Assembly: GCF_001904725.1 (NCBI RefSeq)
Contig: NZ_MRCE01000004.1
Coordinates: 180,406-244,405, forward strand
Source: Phormidium ambiguum IAM M-71
GTDB lineage: Bacteria; Cyanobacteriota; Cyanobacteriia; Cyanobacteriales; Aerosakkonemataceae
Direction: 5' to 3'
Length of the DNA stretch: 64,000 nucleotides
In this document: piece after piece, positions 26,212 through 34,992 of the stretch
Position numbering within the stretch: the first letter of the stretch is position 1
How the letters are laid out: each line of letters opens with the position of its first letter
The notes under the pieces: generated by a model
Seen by the model: the letters and a program-made list of their open reading frames with translations, nothing else
What the model was told of the DNA's origin: nothing
Databases searched by the model: none
Made by a program: the position numbers and the translations under genes

Positions 26212-29166
26212 ATGTCATTCTCTATAAGATATAGTTCCGGCTTTGATAAATCCATTCAGGAAGAATATCCAGTTCAACAGTCTGCAAAAGATTGTCAATT
26301 ACAGATACTTTTTGAGACTGCCCTAGATGGAATGGCGATCGCAGATAATCAAGGACGTTATCTAGACGTTAACCCCGCTGTTTGTGAATTATTTCACTTA
26401 GAAAGAGATAAACTTCTAGGACGCTACATTTGGGAGTTTGTCGAATCAAAGTTTGATTTTCAAACAACATGGCAAAAACTTCCCCAACAAGAAAAATTAC
26501 GCGGTGAGTTTCGTTTGCGAAAACTCGATCGAGAAATTCGCATCGTGGAATATGCAGCAACAGCAAACTTTTTGCCAGATTGCCATCTATTAGTAATGCG
26601 AGACATCACGCCAAACAAACAAGGAGAAAATTTACTCCGGGAAAGTGAAGGAATTTGGCGTACTTTGGTTGATATTACACCCGCAGCAGTGGCAATGTTC
26701 GATCGGCAAATGCGCTACTTAGTCGCTAATCAAGCTTGGTATAAACAATATGCTTTAGAGAATAAGGAAATTATTGGTCGATCGCATTACGAAATTTTCC
26801 CCGATATCCCCCAACACTGGAAAGATATTCATACTCATTGCTTAACTGGGATTACTCAGAAAAATGACGCTGATTTATGGGTGCGTGAAAAGGGTAGAAG
26901 CGAGTGGATACGCTGGGAAATTCGCCCTTGGATCGATCGTCATGGGGAGATTGGCGGCTTGCTCATGTACACTGAAGTGATTACCAATTACAAACAAACA
27001 GAAGCCGAACTCAAGGAAATCTCAGAACGTTTATCATTCGCACTCCAATCTGGAAAAATGGGCTGTTGGGAATGGGACATCATCCAGAACACCCTAACTT
27101 GGGACGATCGAATGTACGAGTTGTATGGTGTCACCAAGGAATCCGATACTAGATTAGCTTATGACATTTGGGCAACCGGGCTACATCCTGACGATCGAGA
27201 AGCTACTGAAATCATCATTCGCCAAGCTGTGTCAGGCGAAGCAGAATACAGTCCTGAGTTTCGCGTAGTTCATCCCGATGGCAGCGTCCATTTTATTAAA
27301 GCATCCGGTCTAGTTCAACGCGATGCTCAAGGGAATGCCCAAAAAATGATTGGGCTTAACTTTGATATTAGCGAACGCAAACAAACAGAAATTTTGCTTG
27401 CACAAAGCCAAAAGCGATATCAAACTTTAGCCGAAGCCTCACCCATTGGTGTCTTTTTAACTGATGCTCAAGGAGATTGCCTCTATGTCAATCAAAGTTG
27501 GTCGCAAATAACTGGATTAAGTCAAGAAAAAGCTCTTGGCCCAAATTGGTCTAAAACGCTTCATCCTGACGATCGAGAGCAAGTTTTTCAAAAATGGTAT
27601 GAAACTGTATTAAACAAAAAAGAATTTGAAAGCGAGTATCGTTTCTTACGTCCTGATAGTAGTGTTGCTTGGGTTATTGGTCAAGCCTTAACTTTGATTG
27701 ATAATCAAGGTGAAATCGAAGGATATGTTGGTACTATAACTGATATTACCGATCGCAAACGTCAAGAACAAGCTCTCCGCTTAATTGTTGAAGGTACAGC
27801 CGCCAAAACAGGCGAAGCATTCTTCAAAAGTTGCGTCCAATATCTCGCTCAAGTATTAGAAGTTCGTTATGCTTTTATAGCGGAATTTGTTGACTCAGAA
27901 AAATTGCTGGTTAGAACTCTAGCAGTTTGGGCAGGAAACGACTTTGGCGATAATTTTACTTACAATTTGCTCGGTTCTCCCTGTGAGAAAGTTAACACTC
28001 AAAATGACCTCTGCATATATCCAAATTCCGTTCAATCCCTGTTTCTTGAAAATAATAATTTAGTCACTTTACAAGCCGAAAGTTACGCGGGCGTGCCGAT
28101 TGTTGATGCTAATGGTAATACTTTGGGATTGCTGGCAGTTTTGGATACTAAACCGATGGCAGAAGAGATAGCCATGCAGTCAGCCATCTTAAGAATTTTT
28201 GCTACTCGTGCGGGTGCAGAAATAGAACGCATAGAAGCAGAAGCAGTCAAAAAATCCGAAATTCAATTACGACAAAAAACTGAAGAATTAGAACACACAC
28301 TCAAACAATTGCAAGCTACCCAAATGCAATTAATTCAAGCCGAAAAAATGTCGAGTTTGGGGGAATTAGTAGCTGGTATCGCTCATGAAATTAATAATCC
28401 AGTCAATTTTGTTTATGGCAATATTCAATGTGCTACTGATTATGCAAATAACTTAATTGAGTTAATTCAACTTTACCAAGAATATTATCCGAGTCCGCCA
28501 CCTGCAATTTCTCATTTGACGGAAAATATGGATCTGGAATATGTAATCAATGATTTTTCTCAGTTACTAGTATCCATGAAAAATGGGGCGACAAGGATTA
28601 GAGATATTGTTAAATCTCTCCGCACCTTTTCTCGTTTGGATGAAGCCGATTTTAAAGAAATAGATATTCACGAAAATCTAGAGAGTACCTTAGTAATTTT
28701 ACAAAATCGGTTGAACGGTCGGGCAGGAAATCCAGAAATTCAGTTGCAGAAAAATTATGGTAAATTACCACTGGTGCAATGTTATGGTGGGTTATTAAAT
28801 CAGGTATTTATGAATTTGTTAGTTAATGCGATCGATGCGATCGAACAACAGCAACAAAACCTAAAACCACCAGAAAAATTAGCTTATCAGGGTCAAATTA
28901 CCATTACTACTTCGATCGCTTCCGAAAACCAAGTTTTCATTTCCATTCAGGATAATGGTGCTGGGATGAGTCCCCAAGTTCAAGAAAAAATATTTAATCC
29001 CTTTTTTACAACTAAACCTGTGGGAAAAGGTACAGGAATGGGATTAGCAATTAGCTATCAAATTGTCACCAAGAATCATCAAGGTAATTTGCGCTGTGAC
29101 TCTACACTTGGAAAAGGAACAGAATTTAGGATAGAGTTGCCAATTAGCGATCGACTAAAATTTTAA
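26212..29166 (+). CDS. Soluble multi-PAS/GAF sensor histidine kinase
   Basis: The 984 residues have no membrane segment. Order: PAS1 ~28-137, PAS2 ~147-268, PAS3 ~275-393 (PAS_3 type with HPDDRE), PAS4 ~400-517 (again HPDDRE), GAF ~521-674, coiled coil ~676-712, HisKA with H725 in AGIAHEINNPVNFVYGN, and HATPase ~800-979 (NAIDAIEQ, DNGAGMS, GKGTGMGLAIS). The HEINNP form is typical of large cyanobacterial hybrid-type kinases. No receiver domain or response regulator lies nearby, so this is an orphan kinase. The signal is unknown; no heme-, flavin- or bilin-binding residue is obvious. Confidence 0.92.
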   Translation: MSFSIRYSSGFDKSIQEEYPVQQSAKDCQLQILFETALDGMAIADNQGRYLDVNPAVCELFHLERDKLLGRYIWEFVESKFDFQTTWQKLPQQEKLRGEFRLRKLDREIRIVEYAATANFLPDCHLLVMRDITPNKQGENLLRESEGIWRTLVDITPAAVAMFDRQMRYLVANQAWYKQYALENKEIIGRSHYEIFPDIPQHWKDIHTHCLTGITQKNDADLWVREKGRSEWIRWEIRPWIDRHGEIGGLLMYTEVITNYKQTEAELKEISERLSFALQSGKMGCWEWDIIQNTLTWDDRMYELYGVTKESDTRLAYDIWATGLHPDDREATEIIIRQAVSGEAEYSPEFRVVHPDGSVHFIKASGLVQRDAQGNAQKMIGLNFDISERKQTEILLAQSQKRYQTLAEASPIGVFLTDAQGDCLYVNQSWSQITGLSQEKALGPNWSKTLHPDDREQVFQKWYETVLNKKEFESEYRFLRPDSSVAWVIGQALTLIDNQGEIEGYVGTITDITDRKRQEQALRLIVEGTAAKTGEAFFKSCVQYLAQVLEVRYAFIAEFVDSEKLLVRTLAVWAGNDFGDNFTYNLLGSPCEKVNTQNDLCIYPNSVQSLFLENNNLVTLQAESYAGVPIVDANGNTLGLLAVLDTKPMAEEIAMQSAILRIFATRAGAEIERIEAEAVKKSEIQLRQKTEELEHTLKQLQATQMQLIQAEKMSSLGELVAGIAHEINNPVNFVYGNIQCATDYANNLIELIQLYQEYYPSPPPAISHLTENMDLEYVINDFSQLLVSMKNGATRIRDIVKSLRTFSRLDEADFKEIDIHENLESTLVILQNRLNGRAGNPEIQLQKNYGKLPLVQCYGGLLNQVFMNLLVNAIDAIEQQQQNLKPPEKLAYQGQITITTSIASENQVFISIQDNGAGMSPQVQEKIFNPFFTTKPVGKGTGMGLAISYQIVTKNHQGNLRCDSTLGKGTEFRIELPISDRLKF

Positions 29167-29170
29167 GTGA

Positions 29171-29202
29171 GATACCCGACTTCTTCAAGAAGTCGGAGAT
29201 CT
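29171..29202. terminator. CCGACTTCTT palindrome between convergent genes
   Basis: CCGACTTCTT-C-AAGAAGTCGG at 29176-29196 lies between the convergent kinase and CobW genes and can terminate either. Almost the same palindrome occurs at 54760-54789, which shows it is a dispersed element. Confidence 0.6.
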
Positions 29203-29215
29203 CTAACTTCAACAA

Positions 29216-30337
29216 TTATTTCCCAAATCCCTTACCACGATTTATAGTAGGAATACAAACACATTTTTCCAATTGTGCTTTCAAAGTTTCCCGATCTAAA
29301 TTCTGACCAATCAACACCAATTGATTTTTTGGTTCGCCTTTCCAATCCTCATCATCCATTGTGAAACGCTTACCGCACAAATGGAAAATATGCCGTCTGG
29401 GACTTTCATCAAACCAAAGAATTCCCTTAGCACGAAATACCGAATCTGGCAATTGATTATCTAAGAAATGTTGAAACTTCTTAATCGCCAAAGGTCGATC
29501 GCTAGCAAAAGAAATCGAAGTAAAACCATCATTTTCTAAATGATCGGAATGATGGTGGTGATGGTGATGATCGTGGTCATGATCGTGGGTACAATGACCA
29601 TGATCGTGATCGCAATTAGAATGATCGTGGTCGTGGTCGTGGTGATGATGATGTTCGTCTTTTGATTCCTCAGATTCAAAATACTGATCGGATTCAAATA
29701 AACCCACACTCAAAATTAAAGCAAGTGGCACTTCTGATTTAGTTGTTCGCAGAATTCTTGCCCCTTGTTTAACATCCCGAATCTTCACTTCCAGCAGATC
29801 CAAATCTGCTTCATCCACCAAATCCGCTTTATTTAATAAAATCACATCGCCATAAGCAATTTGATTGTAAGCAGCTTGGGAATTAAACAAATCCAAACTA
29901 TAATTGGCTGCATCCACGACAGTAATAATCGAATCCAATCGCGTTAAATCGCGCAGTTCAGTTCCCAAAAAAGTCAAAGCCACAGGTAGCGGGTCTGCCA
30001 ATCCAGTAGTTTCTACTACTAAATAATCTACCTTATCTCCCCGTTCCAAAACTTTGTAAACTGCATTAACCAGATCGTTATTAATAGTGCAACAAATACA
30101 ACCGTTGCTTAACTCCACCATATCTTCACCAGTGGAGATAATCAACTCGTTGTCAATGCCAACTTCGCCAAACTCATTGACGAGAACAGCGGTTTTTAAA
30201 CCTTGTTGATTAGTTAAGATGTGATTGAGGAGAGTAGTCTTGCCACTACCGAGAAAACCAGTAATAATAGTCACTGGTAAACCTTGTTTTGGGGCATCCA
30301 TTGCGATCGCTTGGTCAGAAGAAGTTGCTGTTTGCAT
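29216..30337 (-). CDS. CobW/COG0523 G3E GTPase with His-rich metal-binding loop
   Basis: GTPase of the metal-chaperone G3E family, 373 residues. Walker A is GFLGSGKTTLLNHIL, the metal motif is CICCT, and the G4 motif is LLNKADLV. A loop at about residues 228-268 consists almost only of His, Asp and a few Cys, and is followed by the CobW C-terminal domain (FVFRAKGILWF-like segment, RHIFHLCGKRFTMDD). Members deliver or insert Zn2+, Co2+ or other metals. The His-rich loop favours a Zn or Ni chaperone or store. No Zur box could be identified upstream, so the regulation is open. Confidence 0.9.
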   Translation of the reverse strand: MQTATSSDQAIAMDAPKQGLPVTIITGFLGSGKTTLLNHILTNQQGLKTAVLVNEFGEVGIDNELIISTGEDMVELSNGCICCTINNDLVNAVYKVLERGDKVDYLVVETTGLADPLPVALTFLGTELRDLTRLDSIITVVDAANYSLDLFNSQAAYNQIAYGDVILLNKADLVDEADLDLLEVKIRDVKQGARILRTTKSEVPLALILSVGLFESDQYFESEESKDEHHHHHDHDHDHSNCDHDHGHCTHDHDHDHHHHHHHSDHLENDGFTSISFASDRPLAIKKFQHFLDNQLPDSVFRAKGILWFDESPRRHIFHLCGKRFTMDDEDWKGEPKNQLVLIGQNLDRETLKAQLEKCVCIPTINRGKGFGK

Positions 30338-30435
30338 AACGTAGTTCTAAAGTAAGTTAGACAATTCCAAAAAAAATTAGGATAACCTAAATAAAATTAT
30401 CCGCAAATTTCAGCCAGGACAAGCTCTGCAAATCA

Positions 30436-31200
30436 CTAAGTAGCCTTGCTACCCATCGCAAAACCCCGACACAAACTCAACTGAGTTGGTTGTTTCACCA
30501 ACTTCCAAGCTTGCACCTTATTAAATCCTGCTGCTTTTAGCATATTAGCTAGACACATTAAAGTTGGCACCCAGTAATTAGTAGAATTTCCCCCATACTC
30601 ATTATTCGGATAAAATTCCATAACCATCTGCTTGCCCGAATAACCATGACCCAAACCACCTTGATAAGGGCTAAAATCATCCAAAATCGCTGACTCTACA
30701 TATAACTCATCATCACATACTCCCGCTAACTTATCCAAAGCTAACAGCGGATAACGCAAGTGGTACAACGTTCCAAAACAAAAAACCACATCAAACCGAC
30801 CCAAGCGTTCTTCCGAAACATCATAAACAGACATCTCGATTCGCTGGCAAATATCCTCACCATAACCAAACGCCTCACGACAAAGATCGAAAGTATCCCA
30901 AGCACAACGTTGATTTTCTTCTAATTGACCCAGATAATCAGAAAAATCATCAATAGCAACAACCTCTCTAGCACCTCGTTTCAACGCTTCAAAACTCCAG
31001 TAACCATCCCAAGCGCCAACATCTAAAACCCTTTTACCTGTGAGATCTTCTGGGATACCATAACTACTTTGATTTAACGGTGCCCATCCCGGCGTAACAA
31101 TTCCACCAGGTAACTCAATTTTGTGATACCAAAAAGGAAATGCTGCGACTCGTTCCTGTAAACTCTGGGTCATAAAACTTGGTTTCTCAATTTGCGGCAA
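30436..31200 (-). CDS. SAM-dependent methyltransferase, CmoB-like (DUF1698)
   Basis: The 254 residues contain the Rossmann SAM motif KRVLDVGAWDGYWSFEALKRGA and VVAIDDFS, with VVFCFGTLYHLRYPLLALDKL downstream. It opens with FPFWYHKIELPGGIVTPGW, a motif shared with CmoB, the tRNA cmo5U34 carboxymethyltransferase. It lacks the longer N-terminal region of proteobacterial CmoB. The substrate may therefore be a small molecule or lipid rather than tRNA. The start could be at residue 1 or at Met10. It is divergent from cysS. Confidence 0.75.
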   Translation of the reverse strand: MPQIEKPSFMTQSLQERVAAFPFWYHKIELPGGIVTPGWAPLNQSSYGIPEDLTGKRVLDVGAWDGYWSFEALKRGAREVVAIDDFSDYLGQLEENQRCAWDTFDLCREAFGYGEDICQRIEMSVYDVSEERLGRFDVVFCFGTLYHLRYPLLALDKLAGVCDDELYVESAILDDFSPYQGGLGHGYSGKQMVMEFYPNNEYGGNSTNYWVPTLMCLANMLKAAGFNKVQAWKLVKQPTQLSLCRGFAMGSKAT

Positions 31201-31367
31201 TCAAAATTTCTTTTGCTGAGTAATCATAGACTAAATAACGCAAGTTGGTAGTTATATAATTAATCCAGCGATTAGGTACGTTATTGTACTCTCTTCGTTC
31301 TTCTCCTAAAGTTAGAGCGCGAAAGCGCAACAACATACCTTTAAATATTTTTTCTAGATTTTGCTTT

Positions 31368-32840
31368 ATGACCCTAACGCTTTACAATACCCTGACTCGT
31401 CGGAAAGAAACCTTTACACCCCTAGAACCGGGAAAGGTGAAAATGTACTGCTGCGGCGTGACGGTGTACGACTATTGCCATTTGGGTCATGCGCGTTCTT
31501 ACATTGTCTGGGATATGGTACGCCGCTATTTGCTGTGGCGAGGTTACGATGTTCGCTACGTGCAGAATTTTACGGATATTGACGATAAAATCCTCAATAA
31601 AGCACGGCAAGAAGGTTCATCAATGGAAGCCGTTGCGGAAAAATACATCCAAACTTATTTTGAAGATATGGATCGGCTAAATATTATGAAAGCCGATGAA
31701 TATCCCCGTGCTACTCATACTTTAGATGGAATTAAGCGATTAATTCACGAACTGGAACACAAAGGTTTTGCTTACCCTGCTGCTGGCGATGTTTATTACA
31801 CTGTGGGGAATTTTTCTGATTATGGCAAACTTTCTGGTCGCAATTTGGCAGATATGCAAGCGGGGGCGAGTGGTAGAGTTGAGGTAGAAGATCCAGAAGC
31901 GGCGAAGAAAAAACACCCCTTTGATTTTGCTTTGTGGAAGGCGGCGAAACCGGGAGAACCTGCTTGGGAGTCGCCTTGGGGTGCAGGTCGTCCGGGTTGG
32001 CATATTGAATGTTCGGCGATGGTGCGTCAATGCTTGGGGGAAACTATTGATATTCATGTGGGTGGTGCTGATTTGGTTTTTCCCCATCATGAAAATGAAA
32101 TTGCTCAGTCGGAAGCTGTCACGGGTAAGAGTTTGGCTAGCTATTGGTTACACAATGGCATGGTGAATGTTGATGGCGAAAAGATGTCGAAATCTTTGGG
32201 CAATTTTACGACTATTCGCCAGTTATTGGATGCGCCAAATGCACCAGAACCAATGGCAGTAAGGTTGTTTGTGATGCAAGCAAATTACCGAAAGCCGATC
32301 GATTTTACAGCAGAATCAATAGAAGCAGCCCAAAATAGTTGGAATACTTTAAAAGAAGGTTTGCTTTTCGGTTATGAATATGGCAAAAAATTAGGTTGGC
32401 AAGAAATTTCCCCAGTCCCCAGTCCCCAGTCCCCAGTCCCCAACCCCTACGAACAACGCTTCCAAGAAGCAATGGATGATGATTTTAATTCTCCTGCTGC
32501 TTTAGCGATTTTGTTTGAAATTGCTAAAGAATTGGGTAAGGAAGGTAATATCTTTATCCATGAAGGGAAAACGAAAACTGCGCCAACCCAGTTAGAAGCA
32601 CAATGGAAAAGTTTGGTTAATTTGGCAAATGTTTTGGGTTTAGAAGTTCAACCAGAAATAGAAACAAATGAATCTCCTGAAGGTTTGAGTGATGCGGAAA
32701 TTGAGGATTTAATTAAACAGCGACAAGCGGCGCGAAAGGCGAAAAATTTTGCAGAAAGCGATCGCATTCGTGACCAATTAAAAGCTGCGGGAATTACTTT
32801 AATTGATACCGCCGAAGGTACTCGCTGGCATCGGAATTAA
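31368..32840 (+). CDS. cysS: Cysteine-tRNA ligase
   Basis: Class I aminoacyl-tRNA synthetase of ~490 residues. It has the zinc-ligand Cys in MYCCGVTVYD, the HIGH variant CHLGHARSY, the WHIECSAM zinc loop and KMSKSLGNF. The C-terminal part is DALR-like and ends in a helical tail. I chose ATG 31368 (MTLTLYNTLTRRKETF), the normal family start; an open frame reaches back to a TTG at 31284 but adds a non-homologous leader. A Pro/Ser insert at ~348-360 is coded by CCCCAGT heptamers and lies between the catalytic domain and the helical domain. Confidence 0.95.
   Translation: MTLTLYNTLTRRKETFTPLEPGKVKMYCCGVTVYDYCHLGHARSYIVWDMVRRYLLWRGYDVRYVQNFTDIDDKILNKARQEGSSMEAVAEKYIQTYFEDMDRLNIMKADEYPRATHTLDGIKRLIHELEHKGFAYPAAGDVYYTVGNFSDYGKLSGRNLADMQAGASGRVEVEDPEAAKKKHPFDFALWKAAKPGEPAWESPWGAGRPGWHIECSAMVRQCLGETIDIHVGGADLVFPHHENEIAQSEAVTGKSLASYWLHNGMVNVDGEKMSKSLGNFTTIRQLLDAPNAPEPMAVRLFVMQANYRKPIDFTAESIEAAQNSWNTLKEGLLFGYEYGKKLGWQEISPVPSPQSPVPNPYEQRFQEAMDDDFNSPAALAILFEIAKELGKEGNIFIHEGKTKTAPTQLEAQWKSLVNLANVLGLEVQPEIETNESPEGLSDAEIEDLIKQRQAARKAKNFAESDRIRDQLKAAGITLIDTAEGTRWHRN
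32410..32444 (+). repeat. CCCCAGT heptamers inside cysS
   Basis: Four perfect CCCCAGT units (32410-32437) and one degenerate copy (CCCCAAC) are read in frame as a Ser-Pro-Val-Pro-Gln-rich linker. CCCCAGT is a known short tandem heptamer of filamentous cyanobacteria and is normally intergenic. Confidence 0.85.
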
Positions 32841-32854
32841 TGAGGCAAAAAGTT

Positions 32855-32900
32855 ATGTTGTTGAATTCGATCGCTATTTGGCGATCGAATTCAACAACAT
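32855..32900 (+). terminator. Perfect 20-bp hairpin behind cysS
   Basis: A perfect 20-bp inverted repeat with a 6-nt loop (TATTTG) lies 15 nt after the cysS stop. It contains GAATTC and CGATCGC (HIP1 core) in both arms. No long T run follows, so termination would rely on the strong stem; a processing or recombination site is also possible. Confidence 0.65.
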
Positions 32901-33031
32901 ATTGAAAAAGTTCTCTAAATTATAAATAAATTATTTATGTTTGTGTATTGCATCAATCAGAAATCTAAAATTGAAAATATGGACTTGCAATCGGAAATTT
33001 ATTAATTTTACTTTTCTGGTAAAAGCTCATT

Positions 33032-33835
33032 ATGAAAAATTCATTGCTATTTCTAAGTTTGATGATTACAGTTGTTGTTATTCCCAATCAACTGTTAATT
33101 TGTGATAAATTATTGTCACAACCAAGCGATCAGAGAATTTTACAAAGGCAATGTAAAACACCAATACAGCCAGAATTTTTTTTTCCTGAAGAGCAAGGGG
33201 TAGCGCAAGAAGCTTTAGTGGCTTGCGATCGCGCTTTAGCTAACACTCCGAAAAATAGCCCGATTTTAATTGATATTTTAGCCAACAAAGCTTTTGCATT
33301 ACAAATTTTGGGGAGGTATGAAGAAGCGATCGCTATTTGGGATCGGATAATATCTATAGATCCTCAGCGTGGGTCTAATCGAGCGAATGTAGTCAGGGAT
33401 TTACAAAAATATTCCCGGTGGAATTTTAACAGACCGATTCAAATTCCTGATACATGGGCAAAGGCTCTAACTGAAGCGTTGCGGCTAAGTCCATTCAACA
33501 GCAAACAGCCAAATTATCCTGTATATAGTGATTGGAAACTGACACCAAAAGCGATCGCTGTCTATTCTAGACTTTGCACAAAAAAGGTAGTTTTACCAGA
33601 AGAGTTCGCCAATAATCCTGCTTTAGCAAGGTCAATAATAGAATGTGCTGTGCGCGTATTTCTGAATGAAGAATATTACCAAACTAAAAATAATGAATTA
33701 GAGGCTGCTCGGCGTGCTGCTGCTATTTTTTGGTTTGGTACAGCTGATTCGGTAATAATTGACTCACCTAGAGAAGCTGAATTTTTGCAAGAAGTGGTTA
33801 ATAATTACCAAAAATTACGTTCTGCTTCTAAATGA
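33032..33835 (+). CDS. Exported TPR-containing hypothetical protein
   Basis: The 267 residues start with a hydrophobic signal segment (LLFLSLMITVVVIPNQLLI). A TPR-like pair lies at ~62-115 (ALVACDRALANTP, NKAFALQILGRYEEAIAIWDRIISIDP). The remaining 150 residues are not recognised; they contain four Cys. TPR repeats mediate protein contacts, so a scaffold role in the periplasm is possible. It lies alone between cysS and the AbrB gene. Confidence 0.75.
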   Translation: MKNSLLFLSLMITVVVIPNQLLICDKLLSQPSDQRILQRQCKTPIQPEFFFPEEQGVAQEALVACDRALANTPKNSPILIDILANKAFALQILGRYEEAIAIWDRIISIDPQRGSNRANVVRDLQKYSRWNFNRPIQIPDTWAKALTEALRLSPFNSKQPNYPVYSDWKLTPKAIAVYSRLCTKKVVLPEEFANNPALARSIIECAVRVFLNEEYYQTKNNELEAARRAAAIFWFGTADSVIIDSPREAEFLQEVVNNYQKLRSASK

Positions 33836-33887
33836 CAATAATTTTGCCTAAAATTAAGAAAAATAATCACCAAATAAAGTTAAGCTT

Positions 33888-34193
33888 GTGACATCCACTT
33901 CACAAAACCCAAACATAGATCTCAAAACCTTTCCCATTCGCTTAGGAGAACAAGGACAGATTACTGTTCCGCAGGTGGTACAAGATCACCTCAATTTGAC
34001 GGAGGGAGATATGCTGACGATGATTCAAGTAGGTGAGTTAGTATTGCTTACCCCTAGACAACCTCAAGTTCCCCAATTGGCAGATAAAATTACAGCGATT
34101 ATGGAAGATGAAGGTGTAAATTTGGCTGATTTGCTGACAGGTTTACAAGCAGAACGGGAAGCTATTTGGCAAGAACAACAGAAAGATGCGTAG
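33888..34193 (+). CDS. AbrB/MazE-fold antitoxin-like DNA-binding protein
   Basis: The 101 residues start at GTG 33888. A SpoVT-AbrB swapped-hairpin domain spans ~15-60 (FPIRLGEQGQITVPQVVQDHL, LTEGDMLTMIQVGELVLLTP). The tail (ADKITAIMEDEGVNLADLL) resembles antitoxin tails that block a PIN toxin. The stop codon overlaps the start of a truncated PIN frame, the usual antitoxin-toxin order. With the toxin broken, it may now be an orphan autoregulator. Confidence 0.82.
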   Translation: MTSTSQNPNIDLKTFPIRLGEQGQITVPQVVQDHLNLTEGDMLTMIQVGELVLLTPRQPQVPQLADKITAIMEDEGVNLADLLTGLQAEREAIWQEQQKDA

Positions 34194-34269
34194 AGTTTTT
34201 GCCGATTCTAGTATACTAATTGCTGGAGCAGGATCGCGCACTGGCGCTAGTCGTGCTGTAAAGCTGTAA
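34186..34269 (+). pseudogene. Truncated PIN-domain (VapC-like) toxin
   Basis: A 27-codon frame overlaps the antitoxin end by 8 nt. It reads MRRVFADSSILIAGAGSRTG, the first strand of a PIN nuclease with the first active-site Asp, then stops. The remaining ~100 residues and other acidic residues of the toxin are absent. It is most simply a toxin gene cut by a deletion or insertion near 34250. Confidence 0.7.
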
Positions 34270-34880
34270 AATCAATTGAAGTCTATGTTGAAGATGAACT
34301 TGCAAAAGCGATAGTTAGCCATATTGCAAGCTCATTGGGAATTTCCAGAGACGTAGTGATTAACAAGTACGGTGCAGCGATAAATGTGTTTACTGTCGCG
34401 GGAGGAATTGCTCTTGCAGGTCAACCACTTAGTAATGCTTTATTTGTATTGGACGGAGATGTATTTATTACTAATGAAGAAAAAGAAATCAAAATCAAAA
34501 AGGTTTTGACTGGGGACGATCCAAAAGTAAAAAATTTAATAGACCCCATATTAACAAGTATGGTACAATTCAATCTACCACAGAATATATCTCCTGAAAA
34601 GAAGATACCTCCCGAAAACTTCATCTTCGATTGTGTTCGTAACTTGACAAACCAATCCGATCTAGAAAATGAAGAAATTCGGAAACTCACATCAGATATC
34701 GTTAATGCTGGGGATCATCATAATTTAGTTAAGCGTCTTGTTGAACAGCTTGGATTGAGTGAGGAAATTGTATTGAATCGTCTTATTAGGGCTGCATCTC
34801 AATCTTCTAACTGGTTAAACTTTTCTGATCCAGTTCGTTCTTGGTTAGAAGCTAAAAAAACAGAATTACATTTGGGGTAA
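34251..34880 (+). pseudogene. C-terminal remnant of an AAA/OLD-type ATPase: TOPRIM-like region
   Basis: The frame is open from 34251 to the stop at 34880. A TTG at 34335 would give 181 residues, but the homology-like region starts before it (KSIEVYVEDELAKAIVSHI at 34269 onward). The pattern YVEDE, then VFTVAGGIAL, then ALFVLDGDVF matches a TOPRIM fold with its Glu and DxD acids, as at the C-terminus of OLD-family nucleases and related defence ATPases. No ATPase domain precedes it; PIN-toxin sequence does. I take it as a fragment left by a rearrangement. Family assignment is moderate. Confidence 0.6.
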
Positions 34881-34992
34881 AAGTGCAAAAATTTATGTTC
34901 TACCTTTGAGACAATTAGTAAAACTGCGGAGTTGTTATCTTACCCCTCCACAGTTTTTCACAAACTTAAGATTGCCAGACTTAATTGTTCAA

